A stretch of 64,000 nucleotides of DNA from Dama dama (lineage: Eukaryota; Chordata; Mammalia; Artiodactyla; Cervidae), in contig NC_083692.1 of the NCBI RefSeq assembly GCF_033118175.1, positions 10,537,501 through 10,601,500 on the forward strand, in the 5' to 3' direction. How positions within the stretch are numbered: position 1 is the stretch's first letter; each line of letters begins with the position of its first letter. Below are positions 33,425 to 44,749 of the stretch, in pieces. Position numbers and translations under genes: made by a program. The notes under the pieces are model-generated. The model searched no databases. It was given only the letters and a program-made list of their open reading frames with translations, and was not told the DNA's origin.

Positions 33425-35481
33425 CAAAAAAAATTCTCAACATGAGCACATTTGGAACATGGGAGTAAACCTTGCAGAAAATTCAGATTAAGTATACTCT
33501 GTATACATATACAATTTCATTATTTCTTTTATGGGTATTTTCTATTGTTGAATATTTCTATTCCCGGGTTTCTACACAGACATTCTGCGACTTCTTTATT
33601 TCTCCTTAGCAAATACCACATTGTTATACCTAGTAAGGATGCCCATATAGTGACAAAAGCTATGTAAAAGAAGACTTTCTATAGGTAATGATGTCTCAGA
33701 TCTAAGAATTAATCTCTAAATTGTGGCTGGAAATACAGTTGGATTCTTAAGAACCATAGACTTCTTGCTAAAAATACGAGTTATCTGTCTCTATCAATGA
33801 ATGGGTTCCTAGAGGAACCTACATTTTTAACAAGTATACCTGGTGATTTGAATACATATATTATGACATTCTTTGGCACTGAACTATAATTTGGAGAAGG
33901 ATTCAGAATTTTACAGAGGTTAGACTTTTCTTAGGTGTTTTTAGAGGGACTATAATTGCCAGTCATGAAGCAGTGACTCTATAAAAGATAAGGTCTTGTG
34001 GAAGGTATCTGTCAGGATATAGGAACTTCCAGAAAGAAATCTCAGAAGGACAGTTTAGTATTATTTAGATTACAAGTTACCAAAATACAACTATTGGAAC
34101 TCTGCTCTCCAGGCAGGGCTTCCCTGGAGGAAAAAAAATAGCCTCACTTGCTTATACACGTTTCCTTCAACTAACAATGATACTCTGCATCAACTCCGCC
34201 TCAGAAAACTTCTCAAAAACTTAAATACATTTGTATAATTATTTTAAAGCCCAACTCAAGACTTACCTATTATAAAAAGTCTTCTTTAAACAGAGTACAG
34301 TGGTTGATTCCTGTATTAAAATGCCTTAAAATGAAAGCTACAGAAGTCCAAACTTGAGTGGTTCAAACAATAAAAAGAAAAAAGACACCAAGCAAATCAA
34401 AATAAAAGGCAAAAAAGGAGTAAAAGAAAAAAGTATTAATCCTGCTTCCTGGACTTTGTATTTTCTATGGCCAAAGAGGAAAGGAGGAAAACTGGTTATT
34501 CTTTGTATTTATAATACATTCGCAGAAACGTGGAATTGCATGTCTGCACTTAATCACCCCAGCTTCCATCATTTCTTCCTTTAGTCATCATGTTCTCTCT
34601 ATTGTGACTCTCACCTCACAGCAATGATTCCCCTGCACTCATTTTTGTTAGCCAATGTTAATGTGTGGCTTGAGATGATACTAACCAAGTTCTCTGTATA
34701 CTGCATGGCTTCAAATCTGTTGTGAATAAAGAGAGGACGGAAGTACGTGGGCCAAGTCTATGAGTCAGATGGGCTCATCTCAAGAGTGAGACGGTTTCCC
34801 CTTCAGTTAATGGTCATATTGAGTCTAGCAGTTACCAGATCCTCAGGTGCCATATCACATCAATGCATAAAACCTCCATCTGGCCTGAACCATGCTGTCA
34901 TATTTCATGTAAGCCATTCCTTTCCAGTTTGCTAGTATTCCAATATAGGTGTCAGACTCAGTTAGGGAAATCAAGTATAAGCACATATCATCAATGCAAA
35001 TATAAAACCAAATCAGTGCTAGGTCTTCAATACATTAAACCCCTGTCAAGTCTAATTACAGCTCCCTCAAACATCCTTTCATTGGAGAACACTTTGTGTT
35101 GTTGGAAAGGTAACAGGAATCTTGCGTTAGACAATGTAATTCCCAAGGGCAAAGAGCAAGTATTTTTGACAATGGTATATGTAATGGTAGCATCTGCTTC
35201 TTAAACAAGTCCATTCAGTTAATTAAGACCTTTCTTAATATTTAGACCCATTTAATCTTTCAAAACTATTAGTGCTAAGCATTTTAATATGAGTTAAGCA
35301 GAACAACAGAAATGACTGTCCAAATAACTACTACTTTGCTTCTACTGGTCTGCCCTTCAAATATATCAAAGCCAAGGACCAAAATTTAGTTTAATTACTT
35401 CTGAAAGACTTCCTGGTGCTACCATCCCATCCTTAATCATTTGGAGTCCTACACTTCTTATACTCATTTTGACTAATTTCA
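33425..35481. other. Mostly unique sequence, weak L2-like traces
   Basis: No gene is seen. A short stretch near 34240-34310 (AAAGCCCAACTCAAGACTTA, then AAAAAGTCTTCTTTAAA) faintly resembles the L2 3' region on plus, and 35395-35480 may be similar; neither is firm. Frames at 34354-34584 and 34863-35204 have no domain. Confidence 0.38.
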
Positions 35482-35492
35482 ATCTTGGCATA

Positions 35493-35716
35493 GTGACATA
35501 GTGTCCATTACTCAGTCATAGCCGACTCTTCGCAATCCCACGGACTGTAACCCACCAGGCTCCTCTGTCCATGGGATTATCCAGGCAAGAATATTAGAGT
35601 GGGTTGCCATTTCCTGCTCCAGAGGATCTTCCCAACCTAAGGATTGAACTTGTGTCTCTTACATCTCCTGCACTGGCAGGCGTGTTCTTTACCACTAGTG
35701 CCACCTGGGAAGTCTT
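35493..35716 (-). mobile_element. Bov-tA SINE
   Basis: In reverse it has a degenerate tRNA-like head, then the BovB-like body with CTCTGTCCATGGGATTATCC and GTTGCCATTTCCTGCTCC in plus-strand view. A perfect target-site duplication, ATCTTGGCATA, lies at 35482-35492 and 35717-35727. Confidence 0.92.
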
Positions 35717-35890
35717 ATCTTGGCATAAGTGGTATTTAATTTTTCTTCTCATTCTCTTTTATTTTCCTTTCTTGTTTTAAACCAATCTACTGATTTATCA
35801 CAGGTTCTTATATTGGTGACAAGCTGATGCTGGAAACTTCTGGCTTACAAGAGCCAATTGTTAAAAATTTAGGATTTTTTAAGCTAGTTT

Positions 35891-36204
35891 GGGGCTTCCC
35901 TGATAGCTCAGTTGATAAAGAATCTGCCTGCAATGTAGGAGACCCTGGTTCAATTCCTGGGTCAGGAAGATCCACTGGTAAAGGGATAGGCTACCCACTC
36001 CAGTATTCTTGAGCTTCCCTTGTGGCTCAGCTGGTAAAGAATCCACCTGCAATGCCGGAGACCTGGGTTCGATCCCTGGGTTGGGAAGATCCCCTGGAGA
36101 AGGGAAAGGCTATCCACTCCAGTATTCTGACCTAGAGAATCCCATGGACTGTATAATCCATGGAGTTGGAAATAATCAGACACGACTGAGCGACTTTCAC
36201 TTTC
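35891..36204 (+). mobile_element. Bov-tA SINE with duplicated tRNA-like head
   Basis: Two tRNA-like heads occur in tandem. The first starts GGGGCTTCCCTGATAGCTCA and ends near ACTCCAGTATTCTTG; the second starts AGCTTCCCTTGTGGCTCAG and continues into the full BovB-like body ending ACGACTGAGCGACTTTCAC. Each head has A- and B-box-like segments for RNA polymerase III. AAGCTAGTTT (35881-35890) and AAGCCAGTTT (36205-36214) flank the whole as an imperfect target-site duplication, so the double-headed form inserted as one unit. Confidence 0.9.
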
Positions 36205-36215
36205 AAGCCAGTTTT

Positions 36216-36260
36216 TTTTTTTTTTTTTTTTTTGTTTCCAGTGGGTTTTGTCATACATTG
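36216..36260 (-). mobile_element. 45-base L1 3'-end micro-insertion
   Basis: A T run ends at 36233, with 18 of its bases inside the insert. It is followed by 27 bases whose reverse complement begins CAATGTATGACAAAACCCAC, identical to L1 3'UTR as at 58236. Flanking copies of AAGCCAGTTTT (36205-36215 and 36261-36271) are a perfect 11-base target-site duplication, and the sequence across the right end is TTTT/AAAA, the classic L1 endonuclease site. The last 30 or so bases of the normal L1 3' end are missing before the poly(A). Confidence 0.85.
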
Positions 36261-36271
36261 AAGCCAGTTTT

Positions 36272-37190
36272 AAAACTAGAGGAAGTTGAAATTGGCTAAG
36301 GTGAGAGTATTTACACATGGAAACTGGCAAGCACTACAAATCAGAACTCTTTCTTTTCCCAGAGAGTGGGTTTACCAGCACATTCATAACTGTAACACAG
36401 AAATGTCATGCTAGCCACAGCCATGTTACCTTCTAATCTTTAGGAAGCTTCTCATTCACAGTTTTTACTGTCAGAAGTCTTGTAGGTGCTCCTTTAAAAC
36501 CTGGAGGACAAATTCTGTTTCACATGATGTTATTGCCTTCTCTCCAAAGTTTCAGATATTTGTAATACCACAGTACCAACTATTCAACTACAATCAAAAT
36601 TTAAACAGTGCAACAACCTATGTAATGGTTTAGTATGAAAAAATGTCCAGAGTGTATGACTATAGATAACGAGATGGACCAAATGCTCTTTTGCCTTATC
36701 ATAGGCAGAACTATTGCATTAGTAGAAGGAAGAGAATTTGAATGAAACTGAGCCAAACAGACAAATGGAGAATAAAGGAGTGACATCATGATGTACTACA
36801 GCTTAAGGGAGAGAGAGAAAATAAAAAAGTTTTATTTCTAAACAGAGGCACTATAATTTGCCTTTCAGCTGCCTTGAATTCAGAACAAATTTCTAACACA
36901 TGACATCACAAGATCTGCTGTCATCTCTGAGATTTCAGCCTCCATTAAGGCCATCTATATCCTACTGTCAACCCTCAGAACTTTCATTCCCTTTCATGAG
37001 TATTTCTGCCTCAACTCTCAGAACTTTCATTCACTTTTATGAGTATTTCTTCCTTGCAAGTGAAAGGCCTAATTAACGATAATAACAAGAAAACTCTATT
37101 CATAATCTATAATCCATAGTGGGTTATACAGTATAAATTACTCAGTAAGGATAATAAATTACAGACTTTTAAAATATATATATATATATA
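36272..37190. other. Unique sequence with a 43-base tandem duplication
   Basis: No gene is seen. It contains the tandem duplication listed separately and a (TA)n run at about 37173-37190 next to the following SINE. Confidence 0.45.
36969..37054. repeat. 43-base tandem duplication, two copies
   Basis: The unit beginning CAACCCTCAGAACTTTCATT occurs twice head-to-tail with only a few substitutions. No element family is recognised in it, so it is a simple local duplication. Confidence 0.9.
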
Positions 37191-37203
37191 ATTCCAGAAT
37201 CTG

Positions 37204-37417
37204 CATGGGCTTCTCTAGCGGCTCAGTTGGTAAAGAACCTGCCTGCGATGCTGAGACCTAGGTTTTATCCCTGTGTGGGGAAGATCCCCTGGAGAATGAA
37301 ATGGAAACCCACTCCAGTATTCTTGCTTGGAGAATTCTGTGGACAGAGGAGCCTGGTGGACCACAGTCCATGGGGTGGCAAACAGTTGGACATAACTGTG
37401 TAACTAACTTTCACTTT
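37204..37417 (+). mobile_element. Bov-tA SINE
   Basis: The head is GGGCTTCTCTAGCGGCTCAG with a degenerate B box, followed by GGGGAAGATCCCCTGGAG and the BovB-like body up to AACTAACTTTCACTTT. CAGAATCTG at 37195-37203 and 37418-37426 is a perfect 9-base target-site duplication. Confidence 0.93.
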
Positions 37418-37426
37418 CAGAATCTG

Positions 37427-39208
37427 GGCACTGATCCTGTAGGTCTACCACCAGTGGTTGGACATCCTGCCTGATAAGTAAATTCCATGGAAGCTGGTTA
37501 CCCCAGAACTTCACCTCTCAATGGTAAGAATCTCTGATACATAGTCTGAAACATCCTATGCTAGTTGGCTTTTCCCTATGGCCCCTAGTGATCATTTGCT
37601 CCATGGCTGAACTTTAAGATTCTTTAGAAATCCTAAATATCTTTAACATCCAGGCATGTACTTTATAAGTTTCAGGAAATTATTTGCAAAAATTCTACAT
37701 GAATATTGAATGGAAGCACTTTAAGGAAAAAGTTTTCATAACTTTCAAAAAGTTCTTAGGATTCATGACTCTATAAAGTTTACGAATGACTTCATGTTTA
37801 TTCTATATTGTTTCTAGATTTTGTTTTCATCAAGGTAAAGCTAACATATTTAACAAATAGTGTCAGCCAATAGGATATTATTTTTTGTTCATGTAAAAAT
37901 ATGGGGCAAGTAAATAGGTTGTCAGAAAAATTTTTATTAATGACATCATCCAAAGATACAAGTTGATGGAAGCTTTGCCATCTTCAACATGTCTTCCAAA
38001 GTTTTCCTATAGTTTTTCTCTATTCCAGTCAGTCATAATGAAAATACATAAGGAGGAGTTCATATGGATGATTATAAATCAAGACTGTTAATGGTGCATG
38101 TTATTTACATACCACAGTCTAGAACTCAGTCATATGTCATCTGGGTTTTGATGGACACTTAATTCCTAACTTAGCTTGAGTAATGCTATTTGTACTTTGC
38201 CTTAACTTCTACATTTTGATGGTTTAACTAGTTTCATATCTTCTTTAAGGAATCAATTCACTGTATCCCCTACAATAAAAGATCCCTTGATCTTGGATGA
38301 TGTTTCTTTCTTCAGACTTTGTCAAATTATATTGACACGCTTCAATTCCTAAAAATTCCTCAAATTCCTTCTTACCATTGCATGGATTCTAAGAGACAAA
38401 TTAGCACCTCATTTTGGGCAACTAGTTCTACTTGACTCAAAACTTGGTTAATATTGATTTTATACCCATAAAATAATATTTACAGCCCTAATAAATTTTA
38501 ATTCTATACATTCCTAAATAAGATGATTAGATAATTATGAAGCCCAAATCAGTCCACTCTGGACAAGAATTGCTTCAACCCCACACATGATTCACTGGTA
38601 TTTCATATAGACAACAATAGTGCATTCTCAAAGCATGCAACAATCCTTTCATCTCCATTGAGACCCATTAGATGACTTATAACTCTTGGCCTGTCAGTCA
38701 AGTGCAAGAGCTCAGAAAAAGAGCAGAATTATAAAATCTTAGACACAGGCAACTGAACTATGCCTTACATAGAAAAGAGCAATGTTGTGAATGAATATCT
38801 GGAACATAATTATTCTGAGGACTGGAATACACAAAATAGTGTTGTGAAAAACTGTGTAAAATAACACATATTTAAGGTTCACTAGTTTTCATACAATTTA
38901 ATAATGTATATGTTGCATATTAACTGGGTGTATTGAAATGAAGAGTAGATCAATAATAATATGTTTGGAAAAATACTCTGGCAATATTTTTAAACCTAAT
39001 GTATGTTGCTGTAAGAAAGATGCAGTAGTAACATGATAATTCTTTTAAAATACCTCCTGTCTCAGACTTTTCACAAATTCAGATTACCTCCTTTCAGCAC
39101 AGTTACAAACAATAGATTGACTTGAAGCATTTCTCTATGAAGTGGCTGACATCTGACTTGAATAATATTCTGTGATTCATCAATAAATTTCATCACTAAG
39201 CATGCTCA
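37427..39208. other. Unique AT-rich sequence, no gene seen
   Basis: No recognisable repeat or exon in nearly 1.8 kb. All frames are short. Confidence 0.45.
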
Positions 39209-39770
39209 GTTAGTGACTGAAGCCTGCATCCACTGAATTAAAAGACACTTGTTCCTTGGAAGAAAGACAATGACAAATACAGACAGTGATTCAAAAACAG
39301 AGACATTGCTTTGCTGACAAATGCCCATAGAGTCAAACTATGGTTTTTCCAGTAGTCAAGTTTGGACTGTAAGGAAGACTGAGTGCTGAAGAAATGATGT
39401 TTTTGAATTGTGGTGCTGGAGAATACTCTTGAAAGTCCCTAGGACAGCAAAGAGATCAAACCAGTGAATCCTAAAGAAAATCAGTCCTGAATATTCACCG
39501 GAAGGACTGATGCTGAAGCTGAAGCTCCACTACTTTGGCCACCTGATGTGAAGAGCTGACTCACTGGAAAAGACCCTAGTGCTGGGAAAGACTGATGATA
39601 GGAAGACAAGGGGGCAACAGAGGATGAGATGGTTAAGCAGTATCATCGACTCAATAGGTATGAGTTTGAGCAAAGTCTGGGAGACAGTGAAGGACTGGGA
39701 AGCCTAGCGTGCTACAGTCCATGGGGTCGCGAAGAGTCAGACATGACTGAGCAACTGAACAACAACAATA
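39209..39770 (+). mobile_element. Old BovB 3' fragment with (AAC)n-type tail
   Basis: It starts near GTGACTGAAGCC, continues with the GAATTAAAAGACACTTGTTC segment, and ends GACTGAGCAACTGAACAACA. About ten bases interrupt the BovB match near 39224. It covers the end of the reverse transcriptase region and the C-terminus, with many stops. Confidence 0.93.
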
Positions 39771-39980
39771 TTCATTTGCTATTAACTAAAATTAGTCCTG
39801 CCTTTTCATGGCTAGTGACAACATCAGATTCAGAATATTAAAACTGAAAAACTGTATAAATCCATCTCTTGAAGTGAGGTTAAGAGAATGGCCCAAGTTC
39901 AAGGAGTAAATTTACCAGTGGCATCAGGATGGTAACCCAGTGGTCTTTCCACCTTGTCACTTTGAACTCTCATTTGGAAC

Positions 39981-40127
39981 ACTATACTGTCCATGGAATT
40001 CCTCAGGCCAGAATACTGGAATGGGTGGCCTTTCCCTTCTCCAGGGGATCTTCCCAACCTAGGGATCGAATCCAGATCTCCTACATTGCAGGCAGATTCT
40101 TTACCAACTCAGCTATCAGGGAAGCCC
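39981..40127 (-). mobile_element. Bov-tA SINE, 3' part missing
   Basis: In reverse the intact tRNA-like head (GGGCTTCCCTGATAGCTGAG, TGGATTCGATCCCTAGGTT) is followed by part of the body, which stops at ACTATACTGTCCATGG in plus view. The BovB-like end is missing. Confidence 0.88.
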
Positions 40128-42535
40128 TATACTTGTTTAATTTCAGGCTCTATGCAATTGTGCGGACCATAGATTGGAGTGTACTGTAAAGTATGCATTA
40201 TTCTTTGTACACTAAGATGATGCCAGCATCAGGAGGGTTTGCCAGAAAAGAATCAATGTTTGACTAAGAATAAAAATACACTACATAAACCATAAGGACA
40301 GTTGTTTTAGCCTGCAAACATGTTTTAAAATTTTTATCATATTTTTAATCTCCCGAAAGGAAAAAAAAAAAAAGGAATCCTATATTAACTTTTTCTTTAC
40401 CTTTTCCTTTTAGGAGAACAAGGGGAACAAAGGGCACAACATGGCTCCTTTTTCGGAACCTGAAAGTCCCCTTTGAATTCAACAGAATATAAGCGGCATT
40501 ATTTACTGAAATTTCTTTGAGGCTAAAAGTTGGTATTTCTTCCAAATATAGCTTTATATGGCTATAAAAATTAGTACAAACAGCATCCATATTCATTAGC
40601 TGCCCAGAGTATGAGCACCTATGATGAGTTTAAGGCAATCTCACCACAGAAATCAGAAAATGGAATTAAAGAGAAAAAAAAAAATAATGAGTGTGGGGTT
40701 CAAAAGGTTCTCTCTAATGTACGTCAAGCAGTTTTGCGTAATGCAAGTAACGGCAGGAATTTGCTCTTTAGCGGTGATGGGTCATGCACGAGCTGGGTTT
40801 CTCCTGGTCTCCTGTTGGGCTGGCCGCATGTGCTCTGCACCAGTCATCTGCCAACATGTAAAGGATGCTAACAGATTTCCCTGTAATGAGCTCGGTGGGC
40901 TGGAGCGCTAGTTAAAGAAGAAGGTCAAAGATTCATGTTTGTTTAGTTTCATCCAGCAGGTCTATGTCTTCCTCAGATGTGCACAAGTTAGCTTTATCTT
41001 GCTTGCTACTGTTTCATGCTAAATTAGCCAACCTGTCAGATGGGATCAAGGTAAAAACGCTGGAGCAGCTAAAAAATTACAAAACAATTAGAACAACACA
41101 CAGAAAAGTCTATCACCTACATACATTAGCACACGCCCTCATTTTTCAGTCTTTAATGAAGTTTGGATGAGCCTTAAAGACACAGAACTCTGAGAAAGCG
41201 AACATTATATTAAAAATAAAATATTCCCCAAAGGCATAACTCTAGTGTTCAGCCTAAAATCACATCAAGCTCTTAGGCACATCATTATTTTTCGCCAGTA
41301 AATAAATGTGAGGTGAGCTCACGAACATGTCCAAAGTGGCAACATTTTTGTTGAACTGAAAGATTCGAAAAGGAAAAGACACAAAAGTGAAAGTCCAAAT
41401 GAATATGTCATGTCAGGTTGACTTCTGCTAAGGCTTCATCTAACATACTCTTATTCCAGTTATTAATGACCTACCTCAAATAATCTTTCTCAGCAATCCT
41501 AACCCCATCACTGCATATACAAAAAAAAAAGAAAAGAAAACTTTCTAAAAATGTCAGTGCAGAATTCCACTTTCCTGATAGTCCTCCATTTTTCTCCTAT
41601 ATTATATAAGGCTTCTCTTATAATAGTCAGAGTTTCAGCAGACACAGAATAGTACTCAAATGGCTCAAGAGACGTAATGATACATTTGCAAAGATGTGGG
41701 AAGGGTTAATGAAACCAGAAACAGATAATGAGGACACAGAGATTAGTCACAGTGAAACATCACCAGCAACCAAAGACACGAAAGAGAGCAAGGAAGGCAA
41801 AGACCTTTACTGTAGGATGGAGAGCTTGGCAATGGAAAGGGGTTGTCCTAGAAGAGCTGTAGTTATGGAGGAAACACACATTACCAGAAAGCACAGGCCA
41901 GATCTGGAGGGAGTAGAAAAGAAAAGGCCTGACCTCTCTCTTCCCACCTTCCAGTCTTCCACTGCTGTCTCACTTTGGCCAAGCCCAACCATGAGACAAA
42001 AGGCCAGATGACTCGGGGAACCCAGGGAGAGCCTCTGAGTGAGGAAGTAGGGCAGACATAGCAAGGTAAACAACCATATGGCATATCTCCTCTGTGGCTC
42101 CCGGAGGTCAAACTGTGTTTCCTTTTCTTTGATGCTCAGCATTTAGCAGACTCTAATGCACAGTATTTGCTCAACAACCACTGAACAAACAGCCAGCTGA
42201 GCCTGAAAGGATACAGATTTAGAGTCCAATGACAATGATGTTATTCCACTACATCAGTGTGACCCAGGCTTACTTGTTCAGCTTCCCAGTCCATCTGTCA
42301 GAAAAGATGGACCACTTGTGAAACCTTGAGCCTTAGGTTCACGTCATCTTACAAACTAACCTAGAGCTGATCTACTTTATATTCAAGACGTCTTCCTGAT
42401 TTTTAGTGTTCAGGTATCCAACAGCTCTTACAAGCAAGACCAGGCTACCTTCATGTAATTCTCAATATTCTGTATGATGCCTGGGATAGAAAGAATAGAA
42501 TATCAGTAATACATCATCATTCACTGAAAACTGTT
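40128..42535. other. Unique sequence; includes a possible conserved block
   Basis: No mobile element is recognised for 2.4 kb, the longest element-free stretch after 2.2-5.4 kb. Short poly(A) runs lie at 40361-40373 and 41520-41530. The middle part is listed separately. Frames at 41694-42142 have no domain and are not called. Confidence 0.42.
40580..41345. promoter_or_regulatory. Candidate conserved non-coding element
   Basis: About eight CpGs persist in 40722-40915 while the flanks have almost none, no repeat is recognised, and several plausible transcription-factor words cluster. These include TTGCGTAATGCAAG (C/EBP- or POU-like), AAGGTCAAAG (40921-40930, nuclear-receptor-like) and TGTTTGTTTA (40936-40945, forkhead-like). 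This suggests a regulatory element under constraint, but no alignment was possible. A 96-residue open frame here has no recognisable domain. Confidence 0.28.
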
Positions 42536-42543
42536 CTCTAAAC

Positions 42544-42733
42544 CAGGGGTCCCCAACCTCCAGGATCTAATGCCTGATGATCTGAGGTAGAGCTGATGCA
42601 ATAATAGTAGAAATAAAGATCACAACAAATATAATGTGCTTGAATTATTGGAAATCACCCCACTCTCCTGCACTGTAGAAAAATTTTCTTCCACAAAACC
42701 AGCCCCTAGGGCCACAAAGGTTGGGGACCTCTG
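42544..42733. mobile_element. Small non-autonomous hAT-like DNA transposon
   Basis: Terminal inverted repeats are visible: CAGGGGTCCCCAACCTC at the left and AGGTTGGGGACCTCTG at the right. The internal TCTAATGCCTGATGATCTGA segment matches a mammalian hAT element I know from other genomes. Eight-base flanks CTCTAAAC and CTCTATCT agree at five positions, consistent with a decayed 8-base target-site duplication. It encodes nothing. Next to it a 16-base unit (TCTGATATTGTTTATA) is tandemly duplicated at 42739-42770. Confidence 0.8.
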
Positions 42734-42825
42734 CTCTATCTGATATTGTTTATATCTGATATTGTTTATATCATATAGAATCAGTCATCACTTCTCTTGC
42801 CCTAAAAAAGAGATCCCTACTGTAT

Positions 42826-43094
42826 CAGTTAGTCAGTCAGTTCAGTTGCTCAGTCATGTCCTACTCTTTGTGACCCCATGGACTGCAGCATGCCAGGCTT
42901 CCCTGTCCATCACCAACTCCTAGAGTTTAATCAAACTCATGCCCATTGAGTCGGTGATGCCATCCAACCATCTCATCCTCTGTCACCTCCTTCTTCTCCC
43001 ACCTTCAATCTTTCCCAGCATCAGGGTCTTTTCAAATGAGTCAGTTCTTTGCATCAGATGGCAAAAGTATTGGAGTTTCAGCTTCAACATCAGT
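42826..43094 (-). mobile_element. BovB 3' fragment with 9-base TSD
   Basis: Reverse-strand BovB end: tail repeats (CAGTCAGTTCAG), the GACTGCAGCATGCCAGGC segment, and GGTCTTTTCAAATGAGTC. It is truncated after CAACATCAGT. CTACTGTAT at 42817-42825 and 43095-43103 is a perfect duplication at both ends, so the copy inserted in this truncated form. Confidence 0.94.
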
Positions 43095-43103
43095 CTACTG
43101 TAT

Positions 43104-43985
43104 AGTTACTCCATAAGTATGCGATAGGTAAGGTATCAAAAAACTCTTTTCCCATCTCCTCCCTCTTTCTTCAACGGTGTCATGATTCTTGTAATTTAAT
43201 CAATTGTCTTTTAGAGGCTGAACTACAGACTGGTTCAATTTTTCAAATTGTAAGCCATTAGCAGATAGTGAAATCAATTAAGTTGCCCATGACTATAATT
43301 CTTTAATGAGAAAGTACAGAATAGGATAGGACAAAAACAAATAGAATAAACAAAAGAGACAAAACAGAATGTACTATAGATAAGAAACTAGCTGTGGTTG
43401 TTATGAAGTATATGTTTGTGTTTGTGTATGTACATATGTATTACGTTATGGTACAAAATGTATTTATTATTATATGCAATCATAAAAAGATGTTTGAAAG
43501 TCACTGTACTACATAGACGTTCTTTGAGAAGTACTACAAATCTGTACTACAAAGGGGTTATTTCTGACCCATCCTTCTGAAATGGAAGTATTAATAACAT
43601 ATCATACTTGTATCTTCTTTCTCATTTTACATATTTACATTCAGTATGTACATAATTCATTTGATTAATAAGCATGAAAACGCACTCTTCCTTATAATTA
43701 ACCTAAGCCTTCCTGCTGAAAATAAACCTTGTTCTTATGGTACCATCATCAGTAAACAATTTTCCATATAATTCCCTTTTACATTGAAGATACTTTTTAA
43801 GTCTTTGGTTTTGTCACCTTACTTTCCTTAAACGTTATGTTGAGTTTTTCTTCTCCCTCAAGTACACTTCTGGAAAGCAAGATGGAAAGAAATAGAAACA
43901 ATTTCTCATAGACCAGGGAAGAGGACTTTGTCACAAAGAGACTGACCTTTTTCTCAAATTTCATATTTTCTTCTCCAAAAGCATT
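43104..43985. other. Unique AT-rich sequence, no gene seen
   Basis: No recognisable repeat or exon. A TG-rich stretch lies near 43412-43440. Confidence 0.45.
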
Positions 43986-43988
43986 GTG

Positions 43989-44196
43989 GGGCTTCCATGG
44001 GTGGTGCTAGTAGTAAAGAACCCACTTGTGAATGCAGTAAGAGACGCGAGTTTAATACCTGGGTCGGGAAGATCCCTAGAGGAGGAAATGGCAACCCATT
44101 CCAATATTAGAGAATCCAATAGACAGAGCAGCTTGGTGGGCTACAGTCCATGGCGCCCCAGAGTCAGACCCAACTGAAGTGACTCAGCAGGTACAC
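43989..44196 (+). mobile_element. Bov-tA SINE
   Basis: A diverged head (GGGCTTCCATGGGTGGTGCT) and body (GGTCGGGAAGATCCC, GGAAATGGCAACCCATTCC, TGGTGGGCTACAGTCCATGG) are followed by an end motif GACTCAGCAG. Imperfect flanking words AAAAGCATTGTG and AGAAGTATTGCG may be the target-site duplication. Confidence 0.85.
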
Positions 44197-44208
44197 AGAA
44201 GTATTGCG

Positions 44209-44745
44209 ATCTCAAAGTCATTGACTGTAGCTACTGGTAATATCGAGATTTATATGAAGAAACTCATGTTAAAAAAAAAAAAGCCTTAAAAGTTATATGT
44301 GTGTTTCTAGATAAGTGGGCCAGTTACTCAGTTTTCTAAACTGTGAAGTTGAATATCATAATACCTCACCGTGAATTAATTAATGTGAATTGCTCAGTGC
44401 CATATCTAGCTTCAGTAGGTACTAACAAATAGATGTCATCCAAACATTGACAGAGTCCTCAGGACATCAAGATTTGGACTCCTTTCAGTACTTATACCTG
44501 GGCTCTAGCTCATTTTAATTCTTTATCTTCAGATTAAATCAGAGGCATCGATTTGATACTCACCTTGTAAGAATCAGCTGTCTGATCACAACTGCCACTT
44601 TTCCTTAAGCCAAGGTTTCATCCTGAGGTCCACAACTTGCCGGGGCTGTGAGAATGTATCTCTCTGATCTGCAGCTACAGGGAATATAACGGACCTATAG
44701 TGCCAGCTGCTACCCCATGACATGCATTCTCTTCTTAGTGAGGAT
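44209..44745. other. Unique sequence, no gene seen
   Basis: Short poly(A) at about 44270-44282; otherwise nothing recognised before the old L1 5' end. Confidence 0.42.
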
Positions 44746-44749
44746 AAAG

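Noticed and set aside
35891..36010. tRNA-like sequences in Bov-tA/CHR heads as tRNA genes
   Set aside because: They are SINE heads with degenerate arms, followed by SINE bodies and flanked by TSDs.
40611..40911. Two overlapping frames of 86 and 96 codons in the candidate conserved block
   Set aside because: No recognisable domain, overlapping frames, and an A run inside; non-coding constraint is a better explanation for the composition.
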